Positions 7,680 to 15,959 of a stretch of 31,726 bases of DNA are shown here, piece by piece; within the stretch, counting starts at the first letter, position 1, and each line of letters starts with the position of its first letter. The translations under genes were made by a program, and so were the position numbers. The notes under the pieces were generated by a model. It searched no databases and was not told where the DNA came from. It saw only the letters and a program-made list of their open reading frames with translations. This DNA is from CAYMDD01 sp964409675 (lineage in GTDB: Bacteria; Pseudomonadota; Alphaproteobacteria; Rickettsiales; SXRF01), in assembly GCA_964409675.1 (NCBI GenBank), contig CAYPEF010000012.1, positions 1-31,726 of the forward strand. Direction: 5' to 3'.

Positions 7680-10249
7680 ATGAGCACCGCCGCCAACACC
7701 ATCCGCAAAAGATTCATTGTAATGAGCAGCATCGCAGCCGTTATGACACTTGGTGTCGGCGCAACAGGCAAGATCGCCACTTCGCTGCTAATCGACCAGC
7801 AGGATACGCAAGCGCTCGTTTCCTCCGCGCTGCATGACCATATGCAGGCGGATATGATGCATGACGCGATACGCGGAGACGTATTGCGGATGCTGAATGC
7901 GAGCGAAAAGCATAATGCGTCCGAAATGCAAAAGGCCAGCGAAGATTTCAAGGAGCACTCACAAAGCTTTGATGAATCCATAAAGAATAATAAAAACCGT
8001 AACCTTCCACCAGAAATGAGTAAAAAACTCGATGACGTGCTTCCCGCTGCCCAACGCTACATGTCCACCGCCGGCATGGTCTTAGAGCTGGCTCAAAATA
8101 ACTTTGCCGAAGGCAATGCGAAAATGGATGCTTTTTCCAAGGAATTTTCCCTACTGGAGAAGGAGATGTCCGATGTAAGCGAGCGTATGAAGCGCTGGTC
8201 GCAAGAAACCAACGACACCAGCCGCAGCATGCAGAATAAAATTTCCATGATATTGTTTGGTACTTGCCTACTGGCGTTAGTGGCCATGATTTTCATCCCC
8301 TATAAAATCATGCAATGGGTGTTTGCGCCGATAAGCCAGGTGACGCAGGCGATGAAAGACCTCACCGCCGGTAAAACGGATGTTGCCTTACCGGAAAGCT
8401 CCGACAGCGAAATCGGCGCCATGACACAGTCGCTTATCGAATTTAAAGATTCTTATGCNNNNNNNNNNTCGCTTTGGATACCTGTACATCCAATATCATG
8501 ATGGCCGATGCGAATTTCAAAATCATTTATCTGAACAAAGCCATTACCGATTTCCTGCAAGAGGCGGAAAAAGATATTCAAAAAGAACTTACGCGCTTCA
8601 GCGTCAGTTCGCTGATTGGCTCGAATATCGATATTTTCCATAAAAACCCTGATCATCAGCGCATGATGCTTGAGAAGCTCAACAGCACATTCCGCACATC
8701 AATTCAAGTTGGCGGAAGATCGTTTAACCTAGTAGCTAATCCCATTTTCGGTTCCAATAACGAGCGGCTTGGCACGGTCGTGGAATGGCAGGACGGAACT
8801 GCCGCCGGTATGGTGGATGCCATTCACAAGTCGCAGGCCGTTATTGAATTCATGACCGACGGCACAATTGTCAACGCAAACAAAAATTTCCTGGATACCA
8901 TGGGCTACAGCCTCGATGAGATCAAAGGGAAACATCATAGTTTATTCGCTGATCCCGTTTACAAGGCAAGCAACGAGTATAAGCAATTCTGGGAAGCGCT
9001 TAACCGTGGCGAAGCGCAAACCGGCGAATTCAAGCGCTTTGGGAAAGGTGAGCGCGAAGTATGGATCAATGCGTCCTATAATCCGATTCTTGATCTGCGC
9101 GGGAAGGTTGTCCGTGTAATCAAAACAGCTTCGGACATTACACAAATGGTATTGGCGCGCACCGAAAACGAAGCCGGCATGACCGAAGCGGTCAAAGTAC
9201 TCTCGGGCATTGCCGCAGGCAACCTGACGCAAAAAATGGAACTGGAATACAAGGGCACTTTCTCTGAAATTAAGAATGCGGTTAATGCCACGGTCGACAA
9301 GCTGTACGATATGGTACGCCGCATTACCGAGGCGGCGCAGGCGGTCAATTCCGCCGCCAGCGAAATCGCTTCCGGCTCAACCGATTTGTCGCAGCGCACC
9401 GAGGAGCAAGCCTCCAGCCTTGAGGAAACGGCAGCCAGCATGGAAGAAATCACCACCACCGTGCGCACCAATTCCGAAAATGCGCGCAGCGCCAACGATC
9501 TCTCCACCCAGGCTAACCAGGTAGCCACCAACGGCGGCAAGGTGGTGGAAGAAGCAGTCGCGGCGATGGGCAATATCGAGAAATCTTCGCAGAAAATCTC
9601 CGATATTATCGGCGTGATTGACGAAATCGCCTTCCAGACCAATTTGCTGGCGCTGAATGCCGCCGTGGAAGCCGCCCGCGCCGGGGATGCCGGTAAAGGC
9701 TTCGCGGTAGTTGCCGCCGAAGTACGCTCGCTGGCGGGCCGCTCAGCTTCTGCTTCCAAGGAAATCAAGACGCTGATTAATGAAAGCGCCTCGCAGGTAA
9801 GAACGGGTGCCGAGTTGGTGAATCAGGCCGGATCTACGTTAAAGGATATTGTATCCTCAGTCCAGAAAGTCGCCGGTATTGTCTCGGAAATCGCCGCCGC
9901 CAGCGCCGAACAGGCGACAGGCATCGATGAAGTAAACACCGCCGTTGGCCAAATGGACGAAACCACCCAGCAGAACGCAGCCTTGGTGGAGCAGAACACC
10001 GCCGCCGCACAGTCCATGGTAGAGCAGGCGCAGGAGCTGGAGCGGCTGATGAATTTCTTCACCACCGACCAGAATGCCGAGCACGATGCACCGGAAACCA
10101 GATCCATCGAACGCAGGGCGTCGAATTCACCGATGCGTAAAGGCATGGCGAAGCCTAAAGCTTCCGCCAAGCCCGAAAAGCCGATGAAGCCGATGATCGT
10201 CAAAGCCGCGGGCGGCAATGGCGCGGATGACGGCTGGCAGGAATTTTAA
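7680..10249 (+). CDS. Transmembrane methyl-accepting chemotaxis protein with PAS domains (interrupted by assembly gap)
   Basis: One receptor split by ten Ns at 8459-8468. Before the gap: TM1 (about 11-35), a helical periplasmic domain, TM2 (about 187-208) and a HAMP domain. After the gap: a PAS domain (LDTCTSNIMMADANFKIIYL), a second PAS/PAC ending KTASDIT, a HAMP-like linker (LSGIAAGNLTQKMELEYKG), and a full signalling hairpin with AFQTNLLALNAAVEAARAGD and GFAVVAAEVRSLAGRSA. The protein ends DDGWQEF, matching the xWxxF pentapeptide that tethers CheR/CheB in some receptors. ATG 7680 is preferred over TTG 7653 because AAGGAG lies just before it. The halves are in different frames across the nominal gap, so the true gap length must differ from 10. 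Its position between cheW and cheR makes it the dedicated receptor of this array. Confidence 0.93.
8459..8468. other. Assembly gap (10 N) inside the chemoreceptor gene
   Basis: Ten undetermined bases at the HAMP-to-PAS junction. The coding frame before and after differs, so a real intact gene needs a gap length of 2 modulo 3. No obvious overlap exists between the flanks. Confidence 0.95.
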
Positions 10250-10276
10250 GTTTCCTGCAGCGCATGGAGCACCGTT

Positions 10277-11113
10277 ATGAGCAACGCACCCAGCCTCAGA
10301 CCTGAAAGGGAATTCGCCTTCGGTGAACGCGACTTTCGCTTTCTGGGCCAGCTTGTGCATGAGCATACCGGCATCGTGCTGGCGGCGCATAAGCGGGATA
10401 TGGTCTATTCTCGCCTTGCCCGCCGCCTGCGCGCGCTCAACCTGCAGGATTTCGCCAGCTATTGCGAACTGCTGCAAAGCCCGGAAGGAGACGCGGAAAT
10501 AGGCAATCTGGTGAATGCCATCACCACCAACCTCACCAGCTTCTTCCGCGAGATGCATCATTTCGAGCATCTGGCCAACCAGGTGCTGAAGCCGATGGTT
10601 ACCAAGGGAGAAAAGCGGATACGCCTCTGGTCCTCCGCCTGCTCCTCCGGCATGGAGCCTTATTCCATGGCCATGACCCTGCACGCAGCAATTCCTAACC
10701 TCAGCGCCTACGATGCGCGCATTCTCGCCACCGATATCGACACGAATATGCTGTCAACCGGAAAAGCGGGAATCTATCCTGAACGCGAATGGGAGAATAT
10801 TCCGCCCGCCTATCGCAGCATGGCGGAGCATGACGGTCAGCGTGTCACCATGCCGCAGGCGCTGAAAGACCTGATTGCCTTCAGGCATTTGAACCTGTTG
10901 CAATCCTGGCCAATGAAAGGCCAGTTCGATGCCGTCTTCTGCCGCAACGTGGTGATTTATTTTGATAAGCCCACGCAGGCAAAACTCTTTTCGCGCATTG
11001 CAGACCAGCTCAAGCCAGACGGCTGGCTCTATATCGGCCATTCCGAAAATCTCACCCATGTCTGTGACCGCTTCAAGCTGTGCGGGCGCACGATATACCG
11101 GAAAATCAAATGA
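10277..11113 (+). CDS. cheR: Chemotaxis protein methyltransferase CheR
   Basis: A 278-residue S-adenosylmethionine-dependent glutamate methyltransferase acting on receptor signalling helices. The N-terminal all-helical domain is followed by SFFRE, the SAM-binding block RLWSSACSSGMEPYSMAM, an acidic strand end (ILATDIDTNML), and FCRNVVIYFDKPTQAKLF and YIGHSENL near the C-terminus. Length and motif order are standard. GGAG about 10 bp upstream supports ATG 10277. It directly follows a receptor ending in GWQEF, the type of tail CheR proteins dock on. Its stop overlaps the cheD start. Confidence 0.96.
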   Translation: MSNAPSLRPEREFAFGERDFRFLGQLVHEHTGIVLAAHKRDMVYSRLARRLRALNLQDFASYCELLQSPEGDAEIGNLVNAITTNLTSFFREMHHFEHLANQVLKPMVTKGEKRIRLWSSACSSGMEPYSMAMTLHAAIPNLSAYDARILATDIDTNMLSTGKAGIYPEREWENIPPAYRSMAEHDGQRVTMPQALKDLIAFRHLNLLQSWPMKGQFDAVFCRNVVIYFDKPTQAKLFSRIADQLKPDGWLYIGHSENLTHVCDRFKLCGRTIYRKIK

Positions 11114-11754
11114 GCATGCAGCCCGATCCCAAAACCAACGAACGGCGCAGCGGCGAAGAATTGCCGGTCGGTGCTTATTTCCACGGCGTTAAGCGCTTCC
11201 GCGACGCAAAGGAGAATATCGACGTCGTTAAAATATTCTCCGGCGACTGGTATGTCACCAAGCAGCACGAAATGCTGGCTACCATTCTCGGCTCCTGCGT
11301 AGCGGCCTGCATCCGCGATCCTATCGCACGTGTTGGCGGCATGAATCATTTTCTTCTCCCAGGCGATGAAAACGCCACCGGCTTAAGCGATGCTGCGCGT
11401 TACGGCGTATTCGCCATGGAAAGCCTGATTAACGGCATTCTTAAAGCGGGCGGTCGCAAAGACCGGCTGGAAATTAAGGTCTTCGGCGGCGGCAACGTCA
11501 TTAAAAGCTCCGCCCGCATCGGTTCAAAGAACGCTGCATTTATCCGACATTTCCTGAATAAGGAAGGCTTCACCCTTACGTCGCAGGATCTGGAAGGCAA
11601 CCACCCGCGCCGCGTGCACTACTACCCGCAAACCGGCAAAGTACTGGTGCGCGCACTGAAACGCCGCGAGGACATGGTGGTAGTGCAGGAAGAAGATCGT
11701 TACACCCGCTCGATCAGCGCCAAGCCGGTCGAAGGCAATATCGAACTGTTCTGA
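11110..11754 (+). CDS. cheD: Chemoreceptor glutamine deamidase CheD
   Basis: A 214-residue CheD that deamidates receptor glutamines and in some species interacts with CheC. The catalytic Cys is C63 in TILGSCVAACIRD, and the catalytic His is H80 in GGMNHFLLP; the 17-residue spacing matches the family. A conserved FGGGNV block follows, and the N-terminal extension of about 30 residues is non-conserved. I chose ATG 11110 because it forms the ATGA overlap with cheR; upstream in-frame starts lie inside cheR. No cheC is present here, so only the deamidase role is supported locally. Confidence 0.95.
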   Translation: MSMQPDPKTNERRSGEELPVGAYFHGVKRFRDAKENIDVVKIFSGDWYVTKQHEMLATILGSCVAACIRDPIARVGGMNHFLLPGDENATGLSDAARYGVFAMESLINGILKAGGRKDRLEIKVFGGGNVIKSSARIGSKNAAFIRHFLNKEGFTLTSQDLEGNHPRRVHYYPQTGKVLVRALKRREDMVVVQEEDRYTRSISAKPVEGNIELF

Positions 11755-11761
11755 GGCGGAT

Positions 11762-12820
11762 ATGAAACCCACCACCGTACTCATCGTTGACGATTCCGCG
11801 CTCATCCGGCAGATGTTCAGCGAACTGCTCAGCACCGAGCCGGACATCGAGGTGCTCGGCACCGCCTGCGATCCGCTGGAAGCGCGCGAAAAAATCAAAA
11901 AGCTCAACCCGGACGTGCTGACCCTCGACATTGAAATGCCTAAAATGGACGGCATTTCCTTCCTGGAAAAAATTATGGCGCTGCGGCCCATGCCAGTCAT
12001 CATGATTTCCTCGCTGACCCAGCGCGGCGCCGACGCCAGCATACGGGCCATGGAGCTGGGCGCCTTCGATACAATCGCCAAGCCTGTGCAGCACCAGACG
12101 GAAGAAACCATCTCCCTGCTTAAATATGAACTGGCGGCCAAGGTCCGTGCCGCCGCGCATGCCCGAATCCAGCGGCGCTTCCGGGGTCAGCTGTCGGAAA
12201 CATCGGAGATCATTCCTTTCTACCCCGCCATGGGCTCGCGCCATATCATTGCTATCGGCGCATCCACTGGCGGAGTGGAAACGCTGAAGGATATATTTCA
12301 GCACCTCCCGGGAAACGCTCCTCCGATTGTCGTTACCCAGCATATGCCGGAGCGCTTTACCCGCTCCTTCGCTGCCCGGCTGGACACCATCTCTGAAATG
12401 CGCGTGATGGAAGCTGAAGACGGCGACCGCCTGGCCACCGGGCATGCTTACATCGCCCCGGGCGACAAGCATCTGAAAATCGTGCGCAAAGGCAACGAGC
12501 TGGTGTGCAGGCTCGATGACGGCCCACGCGTATCCGGCCATAAACCATCAGTGGATGTGCTCTTCCATTCCGTAGCCGAAGCGGCCGGCCCGCATGCGGT
12601 AGGCGTGATCCTGACCGGCATGGGAAAGGACGGAGCCGTGGGCCTGAAAGCCATGCGCGACAACGGCGCATTCACCATCGGCCAGAACGAGGCTACCTGC
12701 GTGGTTTACGGCATGCCCGCAGCCGCCATGAAGATCGGCGCCGTGCACATTGAAAAACCGCTGAGCGAAATTCCAAAAATCATGCTTCAGCATTGTGAAA
12801 AACGAAAGGAACGGGCATGA
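11762..12820 (+). CDS. cheB: Chemotaxis methylesterase/response regulator CheB
   Basis: A 352-residue CheB with an N-terminal receiver (phospho-acceptor D56 in TLDIEMPKMDG, conserved K in IAKPV) and a C-terminal methylesterase. The catalytic triad is S168 (IGASTGGVETL), H194 (VTQHMPERF) and D290 (LTGMGKDGAVGL). Phosphorylation by CheA relieves autoinhibition and allows demethylation and deamidation of receptors. GAGGCGGAT precedes ATG 11762, 7 bp after cheD. Its stop overlaps the next gene by the ATGA pattern, so that receptor-like gene belongs to the same operon. Confidence 0.97.
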   Translation: MKPTTVLIVDDSALIRQMFSELLSTEPDIEVLGTACDPLEAREKIKKLNPDVLTLDIEMPKMDGISFLEKIMALRPMPVIMISSLTQRGADASIRAMELGAFDTIAKPVQHQTEETISLLKYELAAKVRAAAHARIQRRFRGQLSETSEIIPFYPAMGSRHIIAIGASTGGVETLKDIFQHLPGNAPPIVVTQHMPERFTRSFAARLDTISEMRVMEAEDGDRLATGHAYIAPGDKHLKIVRKGNELVCRLDDGPRVSGHKPSVDVLFHSVAEAAGPHAVGVILTGMGKDGAVGLKAMRDNGAFTIGQNEATCVVYGMPAAAMKIGAVHIEKPLSEIPKIMLQHCEKRKERA

Positions 12821-13896
12821 CCCCATCCCCTGCGCTACATCAGCTGATACTGGAGCCGGACCATGCGCCCGGCAACTACAGGCTTGAACATTCACCGGAA
12901 GACATAGCCCGCGCCTGCGCCGCCAGCGGCGCGCTTGAATTGCTGGAATCGCTGCTGCCGGAAGCCGCGCTGGAAGTGGAGCGCGCCAGCTGCGATCTGA
13001 CCGAAAGGTTCAAAACTCTGGCCGCCAGCGCAACCACGCAAAGCGAGCTGGTGCAATCGCTGCTGTCCGCCATTGGCAGCATTGATCTGGATGACCGGAA
13101 AATCACGCTGCATGAATTCACTGACTTATTCAGCAGCACGGTGGATGACGCAATCGGAAAGCTCCTGTTCGTTTCCAAAAAGGCCATTGAAATGGTGTAC
13201 GGCATGGAAGATGCGCTTAAAGATCTGAATGAGATCGAGCGCTTTTCGCAGGAAGTGCAGAAAATCACCAAACAGACAAAACTGTTGGCGCTTAACGCGA
13301 ATATCGAAGCCGCAAGGGCTGGAGAAGCAGGCAGGGGATTTGCCGTGGTAGCGGATGAAGTAAAGAGCGTTTCGCAGCAAGTAGCGGAACTCTCGGAAGC
13401 CATGAGCGCGCGCACCAGTGCTATTATGAAAAATGTCTCCAAAAGCTACGGTGTATTGAAAGAAGTGGCCACCATCGACATGAACGCCAATCTGGAAGCC
13501 AAAGATACGCTTAACGCATTGATGCAAGGCCTGACGCAGCAGAACCAGAAAACCATTGAAGTCATGCGCTCATCCGCCGATACCTCTCGCGAGATCGCCC
13601 AGAGCATTCAGGGCATGGTAGTCAACCTGCAATTCCAGGATAAAAACACGCAGATCATGGACAATGCCGTACGCATTGTGAATAAGTGCCTGTCATTATT
13701 TGATTTCTGCCGCCGGTTCGACCGCCGTGATACTTCCCTCATCCAGCGCATGGCCGATTCCATCCTAGCCGTAATAACATTAGGTGAAATCCGCCAGCGA
13801 TATGCTACTAAGATGCGCGACGACAATTTCCTCCCCGATATCGCCATCGTCGCTTCAAACGCGTCCGCGAACGCGGATAATATCGACTTATTTTAG
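12817..13896 (+). CDS. Soluble MCP-like signalling protein with CheZ-like DxxxQ motif
   Basis: A 359-residue protein with no TM segment. Its centre (about 150-190) has the chemoreceptor hairpin signature (TKLLALNANIEAARAGEAGR, FAVVADEVKSVSQQVAELS), so it could join a CheA/CheW array. The signalling region is much shorter than in a normal receptor. The N-terminal 140 residues are helical and acidic, with no sensor domain I recognise. Near the C-terminus, NLQFQDKNTQIMDNAV carries D275-x3-Q279, the spacing of the CheZ catalytic residues (FQDLTGQ in E. coli). No cheZ, cheC or cheX phosphatase is otherwise present in the cluster. The start overlaps the cheB stop (ATGA). The receptor signature is firm; a phosphatase role is speculative. 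Confidence 0.8.
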   Translation: MTPSPALHQLILEPDHAPGNYRLEHSPEDIARACAASGALELLESLLPEAALEVERASCDLTERFKTLAASATTQSELVQSLLSAIGSIDLDDRKITLHEFTDLFSSTVDDAIGKLLFVSKKAIEMVYGMEDALKDLNEIERFSQEVQKITKQTKLLALNANIEAARAGEAGRGFAVVADEVKSVSQQVAELSEAMSARTSAIMKNVSKSYGVLKEVATIDMNANLEAKDTLNALMQGLTQQNQKTIEVMRSSADTSREIAQSIQGMVVNLQFQDKNTQIMDNAVRIVNKCLSLFDFCRRFDRRDTSLIQRMADSILAVITLGEIRQRYATKMRDDNFLPDIAIVASNASANADNIDLF

Positions 13897-13908
13897 GAGC
13901 AGTTCACT

Positions 13909-14211
13909 ATGGAAGTCTCTGGTCAGTTTTCGAATGGACATTACAACATTCATTTGCAGGGCCGCTTCACTTTTAATGACAATCCGGTATTCCGCGAAGT
14001 CATACTGGATAAAATCAACGATCCCGAGGTGAAAACCATTGCCTTGAATATGGAGCGCGTGGAGTTCGTCGATTCGGCGGCGCTCGGAATGCTGCTTCTC
14101 GCCCATGACGAAGCGAAAGCACTGAATAAGCAATTGCACCTGCATGGTATCAATGGGCAGGTAAAGCGCATCTTCGATATGGCGCGCTTCGATCAGTTTT
14201 TCCATTATTGA
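13909..14211 (+). CDS. STAS-domain anti-sigma factor antagonist
   Basis: A 100-residue single STAS domain. The signature RVEFVDSAALGMLLLAHDEA places S56 in the DSAALG loop where SpoIIAA/RsbV-type proteins are phosphorylated, and KRIFDMARFDQFF near the end is typical of the C-terminal helix. AGGAG, overlapping the previous stop, precedes ATG 13909. The next two genes encode a receiver-PP2C phosphatase and a HATPase kinase, so it is most likely the substrate dephosphorylated by one and phosphorylated by the other. The family role is established; the pairing is inferred from order. Confidence 0.88.
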   Translation: MEVSGQFSNGHYNIHLQGRFTFNDNPVFREVILDKINDPEVKTIALNMERVEFVDSAALGMLLLAHDEAKALNKQLHLHGINGQVKRIFDMARFDQFFHY

Positions 14212-14221
14212 TGAGCATTTT

Positions 14222-15394
14222 ATGAACGATACGGAAGCGGTGCCTGAATTGTACCAGTCGTCGATCCTGATTGTTGACGACGATGCGGTCAGCCGCAGAT
14301 TCATTGAAAAAGCATTGCGTGAACGGGGATTCACTCAGATATACTCCGTCGATAGCGGCGTAAAAGCCCTGGCGCAGCTGGATTTCAAGCAACCGGACCT
14401 GGTGATTCTCGATATTTTCATGATGGGCCTGAACGGACTCGATTGCTGCCAGTGGATTCGTTCACAACCGAAGCTTCAGGGCCTGCCTATCCTGATGCTT
14501 ACCTCTCTCACTGATGAAAAAATGCGCTTTCAGGCTTTCGAGGCGGGCGCCAGCGATTTCGTTAGCAAGCCGCTTCACCCACAGGAGCTTTTTGCCCGCG
14601 TCAAGGTGCAGCTGGAAAACCGCCTGGCGATCAAGGATTTACAGCGCTACAAAAAACGCCTTGAACTCGAACTTTCCAGCGCCAGTGAATTGCAATCCGC
14701 TCTCCTGCCATCGCATGAAGAACTGGCCGATGCGCGCCGGCACTGTAAACTGGATATCGCCTCTTATTTAAATACTTCCTCTGAAATCGGCGGCGATTTC
14801 TGGGGCATGAAGCGCCTATTCCCGCATCAAACGGCGTTCTGGACCGTGGATTTCTCCGGCCATGGCGTTGCCGCCGCGCTCAATGCCTTCCGCCTACAGG
14901 CTTACCTCAAGGAGCATTCGGAATCCGCCTCGCGGCCCGGGGATTATCTCTCGCACCTGAACGACAAGCTTTTGCATCTGTTGCTGCGCGGCTATTTCGC
15001 CACCATGTTCTACGGCATTATCGACACGCGTGGCGATAAGTTGCATTATGCCTGCGCCTGCAGCCCCCATCCATTCATCATACGCCGTAGCGGCGAGGTG
15101 GAGATGCTGGACGGCACCGGCACACCCCTTGGCATCTGCATGCAGTTTTATGAAACCAAAAGCATCGATTTCAAATCCGGCGACACGCTGATGCTTTACA
15201 GCGATGCCCTGACGGAAACACCGGATAGCACCGGAGCCTGCATTCAGGAAGACCATATCGCAACACTGCTTGCTGAGCAGAAAAATCCCTCAGCCATGGA
15301 CCTGAAGGAAGCTGCCCTCTCTTATTTTAAAAAGCATGCCTCCCTGCCCGCGCAGGATGACTTAAGCCTGACTTTTATACATAGGATGGACTAA
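14222..15394 (+). CDS. Response regulator with PP2C (SpoIIE/RsbU-type) phosphatase output
   Basis: A 390-residue protein. Residues 14-130 are a receiver: acidic D19-D20-D21, phospho-acceptor D64 in VILDIFMMGLNG, T94, and K116 in SKPLHP. A coiled linker at about 130-165 leads to a PP2C-type phosphatase: EIGGDFW (D192), WTVDFSGHGVAAALNAF (D210, GHG), LMLYSDALTETPD and QDDLSLTF, the metal-binding positions of the family. It should dephosphorylate a serine on a STAS protein, gated by aspartyl phosphorylation from CheA or the hybrid kinase upstream. It lies 10 bp after the STAS gene and 4 bp before the anti-sigma kinase, so all three are probably cotranscribed. Confidence 0.93.
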   Translation: MNDTEAVPELYQSSILIVDDDAVSRRFIEKALRERGFTQIYSVDSGVKALAQLDFKQPDLVILDIFMMGLNGLDCCQWIRSQPKLQGLPILMLTSLTDEKMRFQAFEAGASDFVSKPLHPQELFARVKVQLENRLAIKDLQRYKKRLELELSSASELQSALLPSHEELADARRHCKLDIASYLNTSSEIGGDFWGMKRLFPHQTAFWTVDFSGHGVAAALNAFRLQAYLKEHSESASRPGDYLSHLNDKLLHLLLRGYFATMFYGIIDTRGDKLHYACACSPHPFIIRRSGEVEMLDGTGTPLGICMQFYETKSIDFKSGDTLMLYSDALTETPDSTGACIQEDHIATLLAEQKNPSAMDLKEAALSYFKKHASLPAQDDLSLTFIHRMD

Positions 15395-15398
15395 CGCC

Positions 15399-15959
15399 AT
15401 GGGTTGCTGCGCAAGATATTACTTCCGCAACGCCGAGGAAATTTACGATCTCGCCCGTTATCTTGCGGAAGAACTCCCGAACTCCCACGCGGTAATGATC
15501 GGCATATACGAGCTGCTGCTGAACGCAGTGGAGCATGGCAATCTAGGCATGGACAGGGAGGCGAAAAGTGCCTTGCTGCGCCAGGGCACTTTCGGCAAGG
15601 AAATCAACAAACGCCTGTCGCTGCCGGAAAACAAAATAAAATATGTTGAGGTCGAATGGGAAAAGGATGAATGTTTTACACGTCTCTCCATCCGCGATCA
15701 GGGAAAGGGTTTCGACTGGCGGCAACAAATGACCCCGGAAACACCAAACCGCTCCATTCACGGTCGCGGCCTGCTGATTGCCGAGCAGTGCGGTTTCGAT
15801 GCCGTCACCTTCAATGAACACGGCAATGCAGCCACCTGCTTTACATACGATCCTGCCACCATCAGCCCAAACCGCTGTGATTATAACGCCAACGCCCCCG
15901 CCTGCGATAAAATCCAATGCCCAAAGAGCCTTGCAAAACAGTCTATTTCGGTATCGTAA
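15399..15959 (+). CDS. HATPase anti-sigma factor-like serine kinase
   Basis: A 186-residue GHKL ATPase of the RsbW/SpoIIAB group. The N-box is YELLLNAVEHGNLG (N42), G1 is IRDQGKGFDWR (D100, G102, G104) and G2 is SIHGRGLLIAEQCGFD. It should phosphorylate the STAS antagonist and sequester a partner (a sigma factor or another effector) according to its phosphorylation state. A large insert between the N-box and G1 (about 50-85) is unusual compared with short RsbW proteins. It starts 4 bp after the phosphatase stop. No sigma factor gene is in the window, so the output is unknown. Its 3' end overlaps the convergent histidine kinase gene by 17 bp. Confidence 0.88.
   Translation: MGCCARYYFRNAEEIYDLARYLAEELPNSHAVMIGIYELLLNAVEHGNLGMDREAKSALLRQGTFGKEINKRLSLPENKIKYVEVEWEKDECFTRLSIRDQGKGFDWRQQMTPETPNRSIHGRGLLIAEQCGFDAVTFNEHGNAATCFTYDPATISPNRCDYNANAPACDKIQCPKSLAKQSISVS

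Noticed and set aside
9076..9768. 230-codon minus-strand ORF opposite the receptor gene
   Set aside because: Ser/Ala-rich low-complexity shadow of the chemoreceptor signalling domain.
11714..12541. 275-codon minus-strand ORF opposite cheB
   Set aside because: Antisense shadow of cheB, with no recognisable motif and no ribosome site.
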